Part shown: piece by piece, positions 28,394-37,841 of the stretch
Numbering within the stretch: position 1 is the stretch's first letter
Layout: every line of letters begins with the position of its first letter
DNA from: Nematocida parisii ERTm1
Taxonomy: Eukaryota; Microsporidia
Direction: 5' to 3'
NCBI RefSeq assembly: GCF_000250985.1
Contig: NW_013524648.1
Location: 483,441 to 547,440 of the forward strand
DNA: 64,000 nucleotides
Made by a program: the position numbers and the translations under genes
The notes under the pieces: model-generated
What the model saw: the letters and a program-made list of their open reading frames with translations, nothing else
What the model was told of the DNA's origin: nothing
Database searches by the model: none

Positions 28394-29176
28394 ATGGATT
28401 TTCAGTCTGCTTTAACGAAGACACAAAATGTAAAGCTGCTTAAAAGAATGGAACAGAGCGTTTCAAGTTTAGGAAATGCTTTAGCTGCTATTTCTATGGG
28501 AAATGAACCACAGCCAGCTATTTTTGATACGGCGTGGAGGCTATTTATAAGTGATGAAAAAGAGAATAGTAGTCCACACTATATACCCCTTAAAGGAATG
28601 GCATATCTTATAGGGCACTTTTTAGTATTAAGTGCAATACTCTATGTAATTTCATTATGTGTAATTACAATGTATATGTTTTTAGCAAGGTTTATAGATC
28701 TATTAATAGAAATAGCTCCCATTGATCACATAATTGTTCATATAGCATTACTTATATACTCTATATCCATAGTTTGTGGCATTATTATAGGAATATATAT
28801 TACTTTTACCAATCAGAGAAATTTAGTTATTTTACTTTGGAAGACATCCAGATGGCCAGTTATTAGTATTTCAATTGCATACATTTTACAGTTAATTGTA
28901 GCATCTTTTGCTATACTATATAGTCTAAGCACACATTTGTTCATATATAAAATGCTATATCGCTCTACCCGATTTATATGTAATATTATAGGAGCTCTTT
29001 TATTTTCTATTATATACTATATTATATACGTAGAGCTACACCATATTATAAAAAAGGCTGGATATAACATATCAGGAATTGAAATACTTATGCAATATAC
29101 CATTATTCTATTACTAGGAGCCAATGGCAGTTTTTTTATACTTTCTACATGTTTATATAGCTATAAATTAGTTTAG
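28394..29176 (+). CDS. Five-segment membrane protein, family member 4 (tandem pair)
   Basis: A 260-residue paralogue of the preceding gene. The N-terminus MDFQSALTKTQNVKLLKRME parallels that of member 3. Five hydrophobic segments begin near MAYLIGHFLVLSAILYV, IIVHIALLIYSISIVCG, WPVISISIAYILQLIVAS, FICNIIGALLFSIIYYIIYV and MQYTIILLLGANGSFFIL. CNIIG and YIIYVELHH in segment 4 are the best-conserved features of the pair. No signal peptide or enzymatic motif. Function unknown. Confidence 0.8.
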   Translation: MDFQSALTKTQNVKLLKRMEQSVSSLGNALAAISMGNEPQPAIFDTAWRLFISDEKENSSPHYIPLKGMAYLIGHFLVLSAILYVISLCVITMYMFLARFIDLLIEIAPIDHIIVHIALLIYSISIVCGIIIGIYITFTNQRNLVILLWKTSRWPVISISIAYILQLIVASFAILYSLSTHLFIYKMLYRSTRFICNIIGALLFSIIYYIIYVELHHIIKKAGYNISGIEILMQYTIILLLGANGSFFILSTCLYSYKLV

Positions 29177-29807
29177 TCACTTTTGTATTAATAGAATGTC
29201 TTTAATTGACATAATTTAGATTTAGTGTTATTCTATTATAAATTAGATGCTGTAGATTAATAACCAATGTGTATTAAAATTCAATATTTTCTTTCGTATA
29301 TGATATGCCCCTGTATACCGTGATAATACGTGAATTATTTGCTTGTTTCTGTCAAAATTTATTTATTTTGAAGAATTATCCAATATTAAACATTTACTTA
29401 ATACTTATATTTATCTATTAAGACTATTATAAGAAAATTCTTGACTGGTGCAGAAATTCACTTTAATACGCTATGATTACGATGCACTGCTCTTTTCAAT
29501 TTTATAAGTGTACAAATTAGTAAGAGCATAATATATAACAAAATTTCTAAAATACCGGAAATTCTACTTCTTTCACTAGATACAGTCTAATAAAGGGGAA
29601 ACTATATTTAATGGAATATGTACGGCAGTAAAGTGTACGAATGATATATCAAAATAGGGATTTAAACATTTTAAGTAGAGCACCGGCATGCTTAGTGAGG
29701 GGTTTCATAGAAACCGCAGGCTTCAAACTAGTATCGGTTATTTTTCAAATTAGTATTTATTTCAAAACATTTAGTATACTCTTATTATTTCTTCATTTGG
29801 GCTATCG
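29177..29807. other. Convergent intergenic region
   Basis: AT-rich except for a GC-richer, hairpin-forming patch at about 29675-29745, listed as a candidate RNA. No protein-coding frame is supported. Confidence 0.5.
29675..29745. ncRNA. Candidate small structured RNA
   Basis: A GC-richer patch in AT-rich DNA containing the perfect hairpin GGTTTC-ATA-GAAACC (29701-29715), followed on the plus strand by a T run at about 29761-29765 that could act as a polymerase III terminator. I cannot place it in any RNA family. Confidence 0.25.
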
Positions 29808-32390
29808 CTAGTCCTTTGTTTCTATCACCATTCTCTGGATCTCCCCCTTTACTCCTGCTCTTTCCATAATTCTTTCTTCAATTGTTCCTGCTGTTATTAG
29901 TCTGTATACAGTCACTTGCTTAGTCTGCCCTAGCCTGTGCGCTCTATCCATGGCCTGCTGATCTGCAGTTGGATTCCAATCACTATCATAGAATATCACT
30001 GTATCCGCAGCAGTCAAATTAATTCCTAGGCCACCTGCTCTTGTGCTTAGAAGGAAAATGAACCGCTCATCATTGGACTGCCAGTCTTTCACCAGCTCCT
30101 TTCTGTTTGATATTCTGCTGCTTCCATCTAGCCTAAGATACGAGTAGTTTCTTACTGTTAGATACTCTTCAATTAAGTCTATCATTCGTGTCATTTGGAA
30201 GTACATTAAAACTCTGTGGCCCTCCTTTTTAAGCTTAGGCAGCAGTGCATCAAGTATAACCAATTTTCCACTATCGCTTACAAACCTCTCCATTGATGGT
30301 ATGTGTACTGGAGGTGGCCTAATACACTCTTGAATTTCACTTGGAATTGTTTCAGTCGGGATATACGCAGTTGAAAATACTTCTTTCTTTGGGGGCAGAC
30401 ATCTTGGAATGACTATTTCCTGGAAAAGCTTGAATTTGTTCGTTAGCATTGTTTCATCTGTCTCTAATTTTATTTTTTTCGGGACATTTTCTGAATCTAT
30501 GCAGTTAAACAGCGCACAGTATTTATACTTTGCAATGTCGCTTTCATTGTCAAGCATAACTGAGCTGGGCAGCTTTCTTTTCTTATTAAATGCTATGTTT
30601 GAAAGGAGTTCTGGAATGTACACCTTTGTTACTGGTTGACTCCATCCTGAAGATATCTCTCTCTTTTCAAATAAGTCTGGATGGTTGCATACTTTTCGGA
30701 ATTGCATTACTAGATTCATCAGCCCCTCTACACCTTCTAAATCATCTGGCAGCGCCTTGTCCAAAAATGATGCCATTGGTGCGCGCGCACTAATTCCATC
30801 ATAAAGCTTTCTCTGCTTGGGGGTTAGCTCACATATAATGGTTTTCTCGATCTTCTGCCCTAGCTCATCTGCAACGTCCTTCTTCTCTCTTCTTAGCATG
30901 AATGGCTGCAAAACCATCCTGAGCCTTGCCGCCTCATTCACACTATCCCCATCCTCTATTTTAAACCACTCAGAGAATTCGCCATGGGAGTCAAACAGCG
31001 TAGGCATAATAAAGTGCAAAAGCGCCCAGAGCTCCTGAAGAGTATTTTGTATAGGCGTTCCGGTAAGAAGCAGCCTATTTCTGGTTTTAAATGATAGAAG
31101 AGTCTTCCATCTAGTACTTGCGCTGCTCTTAATAGCCTGCGCTTCATCAAGCACCATATACTGCCACTTTATTTTGTTGAAGTACTTTTCGTCACTAACT
31201 GCTAGCTGATACGATGTAATAACCACATGAAAGGGTGAGTCCTTTTTTTGCAGCTTTCTTTGCTGCCAAGTCTTTCTATGCTGCTTTCTCTCGGCAACTG
31301 CTCCCCAGTAAGAGATCACTTTAAAAGACGGCACAAACTTGTTGAATTCCTGCTCCCAGTTGTGTAGAGTTGAGGCTGGCGTAATTATCAAAAAAGGCCC
31401 CCATATGTTCTCGTTCTCTGCCAGATGCGCCAAAAAAGATATTGCCTGCACAGTTTTTCCCAGACCCATTTCATCTGCTAGCATGCCATTTATACCTTGA
31501 TCATACAAACTAACTAGCCACTCAAGCCCTCTTTTCTGATAGTCTTTCAGTGTACACTGAAGCATTCCAGGCACTTTCACACTCTCGCTAATAGGAAGCG
31601 TAGAGTTGTTGTACACCGGAAGAGCCTTTTCGTCCTTTCGCTGCCCTGGATGGTGGTCAAACTCCTTCACAGCCTGCCTGTGCTTTTCTGCTGCTTCAAA
31701 TGCTATCTTTGACTCTTCATCAATCTCCTCATTCTGCTTTTTCTTCCCCAGAATAAAGTGTGAGAACAGCTCTGTCTGCGTAATTAAAAAGTTGAGCTTC
31801 TTTTCCTGCCGCTGCTCTTCTTTTTTCTCTTCCTCTTTCTTCCTTCTTTCATAATCCTCCTTCTCCTCTTTCTTCTTTTTGTCCCGGCTTGTCCTCTCTG
31901 CTCTCTTGAAGAACGTCTGCAGCTCCTTTGTAATCCTCTTTCCTTTCAAAATTGGATTTGTCTTTGCTGTTTTTGTCAGAGCCCTCTTTAATTCTCTCTG
32001 GCATACCGTGCTTATTTTTTTGTGCTGCGCTTGCTTTGCTGCAATGTTCTGCACTTGTATCTTAAACACTTTAGGAATAAACCGCTTGCATATCTCCTCG
32101 TATATCTTTCTTGTTTCTTCCTCGATTGATACTTGATTCTTTGTAGAGTTCTCTGCTTTAAGTGCCTCTATCTCCTTCTCTGTATTAGAGTATATAATGT
32201 AATTGTCCATGCACGGCAGAGGAAGTACATTTGGATTAAGACCAAGTGTCCTAAAGGTGGTGCGAGATATATCAAAACCCCTTTTCAGCTTTCTTTCAAT
32301 CCAGCACATTTTATAAATTCTTAACTCCCTTGCTAGATCTATCTGGTATTGTAGTATGCTGTCTGTTATATCCTGCTCTTGTGCTGCCAT
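29808..32390 (-). CDS. INO80: INO80-type SNF2 chromatin-remodelling ATPase
   Basis: An 860-residue ATPase of the INO80 nucleosome-remodelling complex. I use the ATG at 32390, since the longer frame begins with a TTG. The DBINO region (LNFLITQTELFSHFILGK) is diagnostic of INO80 against other SNF2 proteins. The ATPase lobes carry DEMGLGKT (near residue 306), DEAQ and SGTPIQN, then an insertion of roughly 130 residues between the lobes, as in INO80, and finally LRLDGSSR and DSDWNPTADQQAMDRAHRLG. It is shorter than yeast Ino80, lacking most of the N-terminal extension. A large Lys/Glu-rich coil precedes the ATPase. Confidence 0.92.
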   Translation of the reverse strand: MAAQEQDITDSILQYQIDLARELRIYKMCWIERKLKRGFDISRTTFRTLGLNPNVLPLPCMDNYIIYSNTEKEIEALKAENSTKNQVSIEEETRKIYEEICKRFIPKVFKIQVQNIAAKQAQHKKISTVCQRELKRALTKTAKTNPILKGKRITKELQTFFKRAERTSRDKKKKEEKEDYERRKKEEEKKEEQRQEKKLNFLITQTELFSHFILGKKKQNEEIDEESKIAFEAAEKHRQAVKEFDHHPGQRKDEKALPVYNNSTLPISESVKVPGMLQCTLKDYQKRGLEWLVSLYDQGINGMLADEMGLGKTVQAISFLAHLAENENIWGPFLIITPASTLHNWEQEFNKFVPSFKVISYWGAVAERKQHRKTWQQRKLQKKDSPFHVVITSYQLAVSDEKYFNKIKWQYMVLDEAQAIKSSASTRWKTLLSFKTRNRLLLTGTPIQNTLQELWALLHFIMPTLFDSHGEFSEWFKIEDGDSVNEAARLRMVLQPFMLRREKKDVADELGQKIEKTIICELTPKQRKLYDGISARAPMASFLDKALPDDLEGVEGLMNLVMQFRKVCNHPDLFEKREISSGWSQPVTKVYIPELLSNIAFNKKRKLPSSVMLDNESDIAKYKYCALFNCIDSENVPKKIKLETDETMLTNKFKLFQEIVIPRCLPPKKEVFSTAYIPTETIPSEIQECIRPPPVHIPSMERFVSDSGKLVILDALLPKLKKEGHRVLMYFQMTRMIDLIEEYLTVRNYSYLRLDGSSRISNRKELVKDWQSNDERFIFLLSTRAGGLGINLTAADTVIFYDSDWNPTADQQAMDRAHRLGQTKQVTVYRLITAGTIEERIMERAGVKGEIQRMVIETKD

Positions 32391-32846
32391 ACTAAACAAA
32401 AATTAAAATTGCACTTATGCTACTTCTTTCTTCTTTAATTCACACCCTCCACGCCAGAATCTATTAAATAAATAATTGTGCTATAAGACTTTCTTATGTG
32501 CATTTCTTGACTGCTCTACACTATTTTATAATTCTTGCCCTTTCTTTGTTATTCTCTCCTTATTTCCTTTACTTTTCAATTCTATCTTTTCCAAGAATAT
32601 TTTATGAATATTCTTTTTCTTATGCTCTGTGATATTTCTTATTAATACATTAAATAAGGCCGCCCGTATTTCAACATAGAGTATTTTGAACATATGCGCT
32701 TAAAGCGCCTATAATTTGATAGAATAATTTTTATTGCTGTAAAAATAATAGAATAATTCATATGAGATACCAATTTATTACACTTGAGTTTATGATACTT
32801 GACACATATCCAGATAATAAATTTCTGTGATTTATTATGTGTTTGG
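32391..32846. other. Intergenic, small palindrome
   Basis: AT-rich spacer. AAGAATATT and AATATTCTT form an inverted repeat at 32593-32615. A minus-strand frame at 32642-32887 overlaps the next gene and lacks gene-like composition. Confidence 0.5.
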
Positions 32847-33665
32847 TTAGTCTGAGCTACTGTCATTTTCATAATAATTATATTCACTTTCTAACCACTT
32901 GTACTTCTTTTTAAGCTTATGCAATTTATGAAGAAGAGCCTGTTTGGCATTTAGCTGGGATTGCAGATATTCAATCTCTTTTGATACTATTTTTTCATCT
33001 CGTATAAGATTGCTTTCTCGATTTGTCAGATCATATAGCTGCTTTTTTAGTTCACTTAGTGTTATCATCACTGCTTTTATCTCTTTTTGTGTTATACCAA
33101 TGGACTGTGCAGTTGTTTTTTTTTCGCTAATTAATTTGTTCCACATTGCTTGTTTTTCATTTAAGTCTTCCTGGGTATGCATATATATATCTTGTTCCTT
33201 CTTTGTTTTCTGTATTTCACTTAGCAAATCTTCTATTCTTCTGTCTATTGTGGTATTAAGATGTTTATTATGCTGATATATTGGTTCTACCTTTATTGAA
33301 GTGTCTTTTTCTACAGAATATGCTCCTGGCCGCGGCAGAGTCTCTCTTTTATAATACGGATGGGTATCCCTTCCATTACGCGGCGGCGCAAATGCAATGT
33401 ATCTACTTGTTGTTTCTTTTTGATACGGAATATTGCTAGATGTCAGGCTGGTTTTCATTCTTACTTTTCTGGAAATATGGTCTAGTTTGTTATTTGTACT
33501 ATCTATTGTTACATTCCCGTGCTTCTCTGGTGCATCTATATCATCCAGCAAAACTACCCGAGTAATTGCATACGGAATAGATAGGATAAACAGTCCATGC
33601 CATTTATTTACCATTGCATGTCTGTCTGCCTCCATTCTAATATGTGTTTCACTTATGAAACACAT
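32847..33665 (-). CDS. Coiled-coil protein, possibly secreted
   Basis: The first ATG is at 33665 (272 residues). A second in-frame ATG at 33614 would start MVNKWHGLFILSIPYAITRV, which looks like a signal peptide, so that start may be the real one (255 residues). The middle is polar with Arg/Tyr/Pro-rich stretches (RYIAFAPPRNGRD, HPYYKRETLPRPG). From about residue 130 to the end it is a long heptad-like coiled coil, ending acidic (YYENDSSSD). Secreted coiled-coil proteins of this kind occur in microsporidian spore walls and polar tubes, but I cannot assign it. Confidence 0.6.
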   Translation of the reverse strand: MCFISETHIRMEADRHAMVNKWHGLFILSIPYAITRVVLLDDIDAPEKHGNVTIDSTNNKLDHISRKVRMKTSLTSSNIPYQKETTSRYIAFAPPRNGRDTHPYYKRETLPRPGAYSVEKDTSIKVEPIYQHNKHLNTTIDRRIEDLLSEIQKTKKEQDIYMHTQEDLNEKQAMWNKLISEKKTTAQSIGITQKEIKAVMITLSELKKQLYDLTNRESNLIRDEKIVSKEIEYLQSQLNAKQALLHKLHKLKKKYKWLESEYNYYENDSSSD

Positions 33666-33695
33666 CAAGCTTTTCTGTATACACCCAATACTACA

Positions 33696-34495
33696 CTAAA
33701 CCCGCAGTGGTAATTCTATTACATACTTAATAATGACAAGTAAAATGTGCATAGGAGTCAGTACTGGCCATTTAACTGCTAAAAAAGAAAGCATTGCCTG
33801 TTTGGATGCATTGCATAGTAAAAAGTCACTCATCCTCTTTTCTCCACCCGGGCGTATTATAATGTCAAATGGAATCGCGTTCCCATCGGTTGCACTATTA
33901 ACATACTCGTCTAAAGAGGAGTATGACATAAATATAAAACAGTCTTTCTTTTTTTTAGATCTTTCATTAATAGCAGTTACATGCGGAATAACATTACTTG
34001 GCATTGAATCAATGTCTCCTGTAATCATTACCCTATCGCATAATTTCTGATACTCCTTTTTTTCATTCAATTCCTTAAATGCATTTTCAAGTATGCTCAT
34101 TATATCTGTCACTTCTTCTTTTGATCTGTTATAGTTTTTCTTCCCAAATGCAAAAAACCCCACAGCCTTACACTGGATTAGGTTCATATACTCTAAAATA
34201 GAGTGTAGGTGTGTGTATCCTTGTATGTGTCCCCTGTTTTCTACTTATTCCTGCTGTTCGAGCATACCTCCTGTTTCCATCCATAATTATGGCTATTGCT
34301 AGGTTTTTTGGAACAATCCAATTACTTAATTTTCTAACTAGGTAATTGATCACTGGAGATAATGACAAAGAGAAATTGCATGTTTATACATATTGCTTCA
34401 TATATTCTGTTAATAGTCTGGCTTTCCAACACTGCATCAATTGTATTTAATGCAAGAATTCTTATTTGTTTTCTATAAATATCTAGCCGTGCCAT
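33696..34495 (-). CDS. cis-Prenyltransferase (dehydrodolichyl diphosphate synthase), frame-broken, possible intron
   Basis: Makes long polyprenyl diphosphates for dolichol, needed for protein glycosylation. IIMDGNRRYAR carries the catalytic Asp motif. The next family motif, GHIQGY, appears only after dropping one G from GGGG at 34231-34234, giving exactly the eight-residue spacing seen in yeast Rer2. KKNYNRSKEEV, then PFDIIIRPGGEKRMSDFLL and VKWPVLTP, complete the family. At the 5' end the frame has no ATG. Removing a GT...AG segment at 34353-34389 joins it in frame to MARLDIYRKQ (ATG at 34495). With both changes the protein is about 253 residues, normal for the family. Confidence 0.8.
34353..34389 (-). 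other. Putative 37-nt spliceosomal intron
   Basis: On the minus strand it begins GTATAAAC and ends in a pyrimidine-rich TTCTCTTTGTCATTATCTCCAG region (last bases CTCCAG). Its removal joins ...YEAI to LINYLVRKLS in frame and supplies a start codon to the cis-prenyltransferase gene. No classical branch-point word is evident. A sequencing indel is the alternative. Confidence 0.4.
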
Positions 34496-34520
34496 AAAAA
34501 AAATAAGAGAAAGCGTATAA

Positions 34521-34880
34521 ATGAGTAGAATTAGATGCATGGAATGCGGTTCAATTTATAAAACCGCCCAAGCCTATGAAAAGCATATAGCTACAACCAA
34601 ACACAAGAAAATAGAAGAACTCACATGGTATGCTAGTAGAATAGGAAAGAATGAAGGTATATTTGTGCAGACAATTATTGAAGAGTTTGGATGGGAGCCT
34701 TTTTATTTAGTTGAAGAGAATGAAGTGGAAAGCATCCTGCACATATACAAAGGAGACTCTGAGAACATTTCATTGCTTATAGATAAAAGAGAAATCGATA
34801 TGGAAAAAACCTTTGATTATTTTGATGCAACATTGTCCATTTATACTGTTAGTTTAGTATTTAGATCAACCCGAAATTAA
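34521..34880 (+). CDS. U1-type C2H2 zinc-finger protein
   Basis: A 119-residue protein with one N-terminal zinc finger, C6, C9, H22 and H28 (CMECGSIYKTAQAYEKHI, then TTKHKK). The six-residue His spacing (HIATTKH) is typical of U1/matrin-like fingers, which bind RNA or double-stranded nucleic acid. The rest (WYASRIGKNEGIFVQTIIEE onward) is not recognised. It is divergent from the cis-prenyltransferase gene, with only 25 bases between the start codons. Confidence 0.7.
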   Translation: MSRIRCMECGSIYKTAQAYEKHIATTKHKKIEELTWYASRIGKNEGIFVQTIIEEFGWEPFYLVEENEVESILHIYKGDSENISLLIDKREIDMEKTFDYFDATLSIYTVSLVFRSTRN

Positions 34881-35530
34881 ATATAAAATAAATAATAGTT
34901 GTATATTTTGGTGTGTTTATAGTTAGTTACATAGTGTGATATGACAGTATTTGTTATTGTTTTTATTAGGCTGTTTTGTAATTTATTTGTTGTGTTTGTT
35001 TAAAACCCGTATATTAAATCCAGATATTTATGAAGAGTTTTATTTTTAATTACATAAGTAGAATAATCAATTGCTACCCGAAATAATTACCAGTAAATAA
35101 CATAAAGTACACAAAACAATAGAAATATTATAAAAACACAATATTAAAATGAATATAAATATATTAGTCACATTATAGTTATATTTACAGTGTAAATTAG
35201 TAAACATCCGACTAATTACTAGGCAGTCCAATCGATTTGGTCTATATGATATATGTATATTGTATGGTCTATTTATATAAAAGTATAATATAGCCTATCT
35301 ATACATATTTACATATTATAATTTGGATATAATTCATTATATTTATAGTATACTTGACTATACAACATATAGAACTGTTTAATATAATATATTTTTAAAG
35401 AAAAGGCCTAAAAATATTATAAATAGAAGAATATAAGAGAGCAATCGTTAGATAAACTCACTTGGTGCAGCAATAGTTATATTTAACACAAGAAATATTA
35501 TAACAACTCGTGACAACCTAAAATTACAAG
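34881..35530. other. Long AT-rich intergenic region
   Basis: About 650 bases with no frame. It contains two partial copies of the recurring motif (ACCCGAAAT near 35076 and AACCCGTATAT near 35006). Confidence 0.55.
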
Positions 35531-37570
35531 ATGTATAATAACAATAAATATCACAGGAGTAATAACAAAAAAATAAATAAACAAATGGAGAAAGCAGAGG
35601 AGAGAGATAGACCCATCGCAATAGATATAGACACAGGCATAACTAGAGAGTATTTAACAAAAATACTGGACACAAAACAAAGAGACAAAGAAATAGAAAC
35701 AAACAAAGCAGAACTTGAAGACAAAACAAAGCTATTAGAAGAGTGCATGCAGAGAGGAGGAGTTGAAATTCTAAAGGACATAGACAAATTACCTCAAGTT
35801 ATACAAGGAATGAAGCTGTTTAATAAGCAGATAGACGAGGCAGAGGAGCAGATAATGGAAACAAGTGTTCACCAGGGAGAGATAAAAAAGGCTCTACATG
35901 AGATAAAGAGGGTTAACGAAAGAGTGAAAGAGTCGATTTCGGGGGCGTACAGAATTAAAGAACTAATTGAAAATGGGAAAAATTTAGAAAGAATCACAAA
36001 CAAAGCGCTAATAAAAGTGGATGCGCTGATAAATGAAAGGAGAGGAGTAACAGACGAAGATGCAAGAACAATATTTTTATGGGTGCTGGCGTATAAAAAG
36101 ATGATAATTATATCAAGGCAGTTTGTAGAGTATTCATTTTATGAAGCCATACAGTCACAGGTCAGAGAAACAGAAAAAAAATTAATAATGACAGGAAACT
36201 TACTAATACAGTGGTGGACATGTGAAATAACCACAGGAATTGTGGAAATAGCAGAAATAAAAGAAATGAAGGAAAAGACAGAAAAATCAGAAGAAAGCTT
36301 AGAAATACACAAATCAAGAAGATTTGCACTTTCAAATAGAGAATTTGTATATATAAGCAGATATATATACAGCGAGCTAGGAGTTATTAATGAATTCACA
36401 GATTATGTAAATAATGCGAGAAGAAGAGAATTATTGAAAATATCCAAAATACCAATCGACAGGTATAGTACAACAAAAAGACTTGCACTGTTTTTGTCGA
36501 TATTTACAGAGTATTTAAAAATAGACACGGAAATAAAGTCGTATGTAACGCAGCCAATTGATCCTGCTGTAGAGGAGTATGATGCTGTGATAGGAAAGAA
36601 GATTGAATCGATAATCACATCAATACCAGAAGAAGATTTAGATTATGAGTATATTTTCAAAAAAATCAGAATATTTTTTGTGTCTATACAATCACACCAG
36701 GACGCGCACTTTAAGAGCCTTTCTGAGATGCTTATACAGGCAGCGTACAAGTGCATAAACAACGATGCCAGCCAGTCTGAAAATAGGCTAAAGAGCATTA
36801 TAGCAGAGAAAAGGCCCGCAAAAGATATTCTTTTCGCTGTTTCTTCTGAAATCAGAAGATTTTTTAGAGAATCAAAGCAAATGGTGCATGATATAGAGCA
36901 GGTAGAGAATGAACTGGACGATATTATTTTGAAGTTTACAAATACATTAGTTAGATGTGTATCCCCGGTTATACAATCTGCAGCAGAAGAGGGCGCGCTT
37001 ATAATTGAAGGGTTTGCATCTGACCTCCTGGAGAGTATTAAGCAAGAGCTAATTAACCATAAATGTAGTTTGCCAGAGGATGTTTTATACAATAAGCTTC
37101 CAGATCTAAAAAAAACAAAAGAGCAGGAGTGTGCTATTATCCAGCGAACAGAGGAAGACTTAAGCAAACAAATGAAGAGCATAACAGACCAAATAAAGAA
37201 AACCATAAAGAGCATAACGCCGAGAACAGAAGTATCCTTATACTCTGACAGGGTATCGCGTGTTCTTGAGCAGTATAAAGGAAAAGTACACCCAGATGTT
37301 CTTCAGGGGCATTTAGATACTATTCTTGCATATACAATAGAATATATTGACAGCATAAAAATATACAAGCAAATGGATGCCCTTGAAAATGACTTTGCCA
37401 TTTTGTATAAGTCAGTGCAGTATTTAGATCTAGAAACTTTAAACACCAAGAGAATACTGAAAATGTTCACAGAGATAGACTGTCTTAGAAAAGAACAAAA
37501 GAAGAGTGCTGATGATGAAATCGCAGCTGAAATAAATACGATATTAGATAGGTATACAGAAAAAAAGTAA
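35531..37570 (+). CDS. Large helical protein, possible exocyst Sec15-like subunit
   Basis: A 679-residue protein, almost entirely helical and charged. An N-terminal coiled coil of about 150 residues (KQRDKEIETNKAELEDKTKL, MKLFNKQIDEAEEQIMETS) is followed by helical bundles with few conserved motifs. The layout, with a short coil then CATCHR-like bundles, recalls the exocyst, where subunits tether secretory vesicles. The N-terminal region looks most like Sec15 by eye. There is no membrane segment. This assignment needs profile comparison; other tethering or structural proteins remain possible. Confidence 0.5.
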   Translation: MYNNNKYHRSNNKKINKQMEKAEERDRPIAIDIDTGITREYLTKILDTKQRDKEIETNKAELEDKTKLLEECMQRGGVEILKDIDKLPQVIQGMKLFNKQIDEAEEQIMETSVHQGEIKKALHEIKRVNERVKESISGAYRIKELIENGKNLERITNKALIKVDALINERRGVTDEDARTIFLWVLAYKKMIIISRQFVEYSFYEAIQSQVRETEKKLIMTGNLLIQWWTCEITTGIVEIAEIKEMKEKTEKSEESLEIHKSRRFALSNREFVYISRYIYSELGVINEFTDYVNNARRRELLKISKIPIDRYSTTKRLALFLSIFTEYLKIDTEIKSYVTQPIDPAVEEYDAVIGKKIESIITSIPEEDLDYEYIFKKIRIFFVSIQSHQDAHFKSLSEMLIQAAYKCINNDASQSENRLKSIIAEKRPAKDILFAVSSEIRRFFRESKQMVHDIEQVENELDDIILKFTNTLVRCVSPVIQSAAEEGALIIEGFASDLLESIKQELINHKCSLPEDVLYNKLPDLKKTKEQECAIIQRTEEDLSKQMKSITDQIKKTIKSITPRTEVSLYSDRVSRVLEQYKGKVHPDVLQGHLDTILAYTIEYIDSIKIYKQMDALENDFAILYKSVQYLDLETLNTKRILKMFTEIDCLRKEQKKSADDEIAAEINTILDRYTEKK

Positions 37571-37841
37571 CTGCAAGGACCAATTAATACGCATCCAAAG
37601 TATACATAATTAAAGAAATACTCAGGCATGTATTTTTCGGGATATTTGGATTACATTTATATTAGGTAGTCTAATAGGTGGTAAATAAACAAAGACAATT
37701 AATTTGTGTGTATTTATGTATAGATTGTGCAAACAAAACAGTTAAACAGCTTCCGAAATATATCTAATTAACATAAATAAAGATATAAAAATATCAATAG
37801 ATAAAAATTTATTATTTTAATAATTGTAATATAAAAAAAGA

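Noticed and set aside
32642-32887. 81-codon minus-strand frame
   Set aside because: It overlaps the 3' end of the coiled-coil gene and has AT-driven composition.
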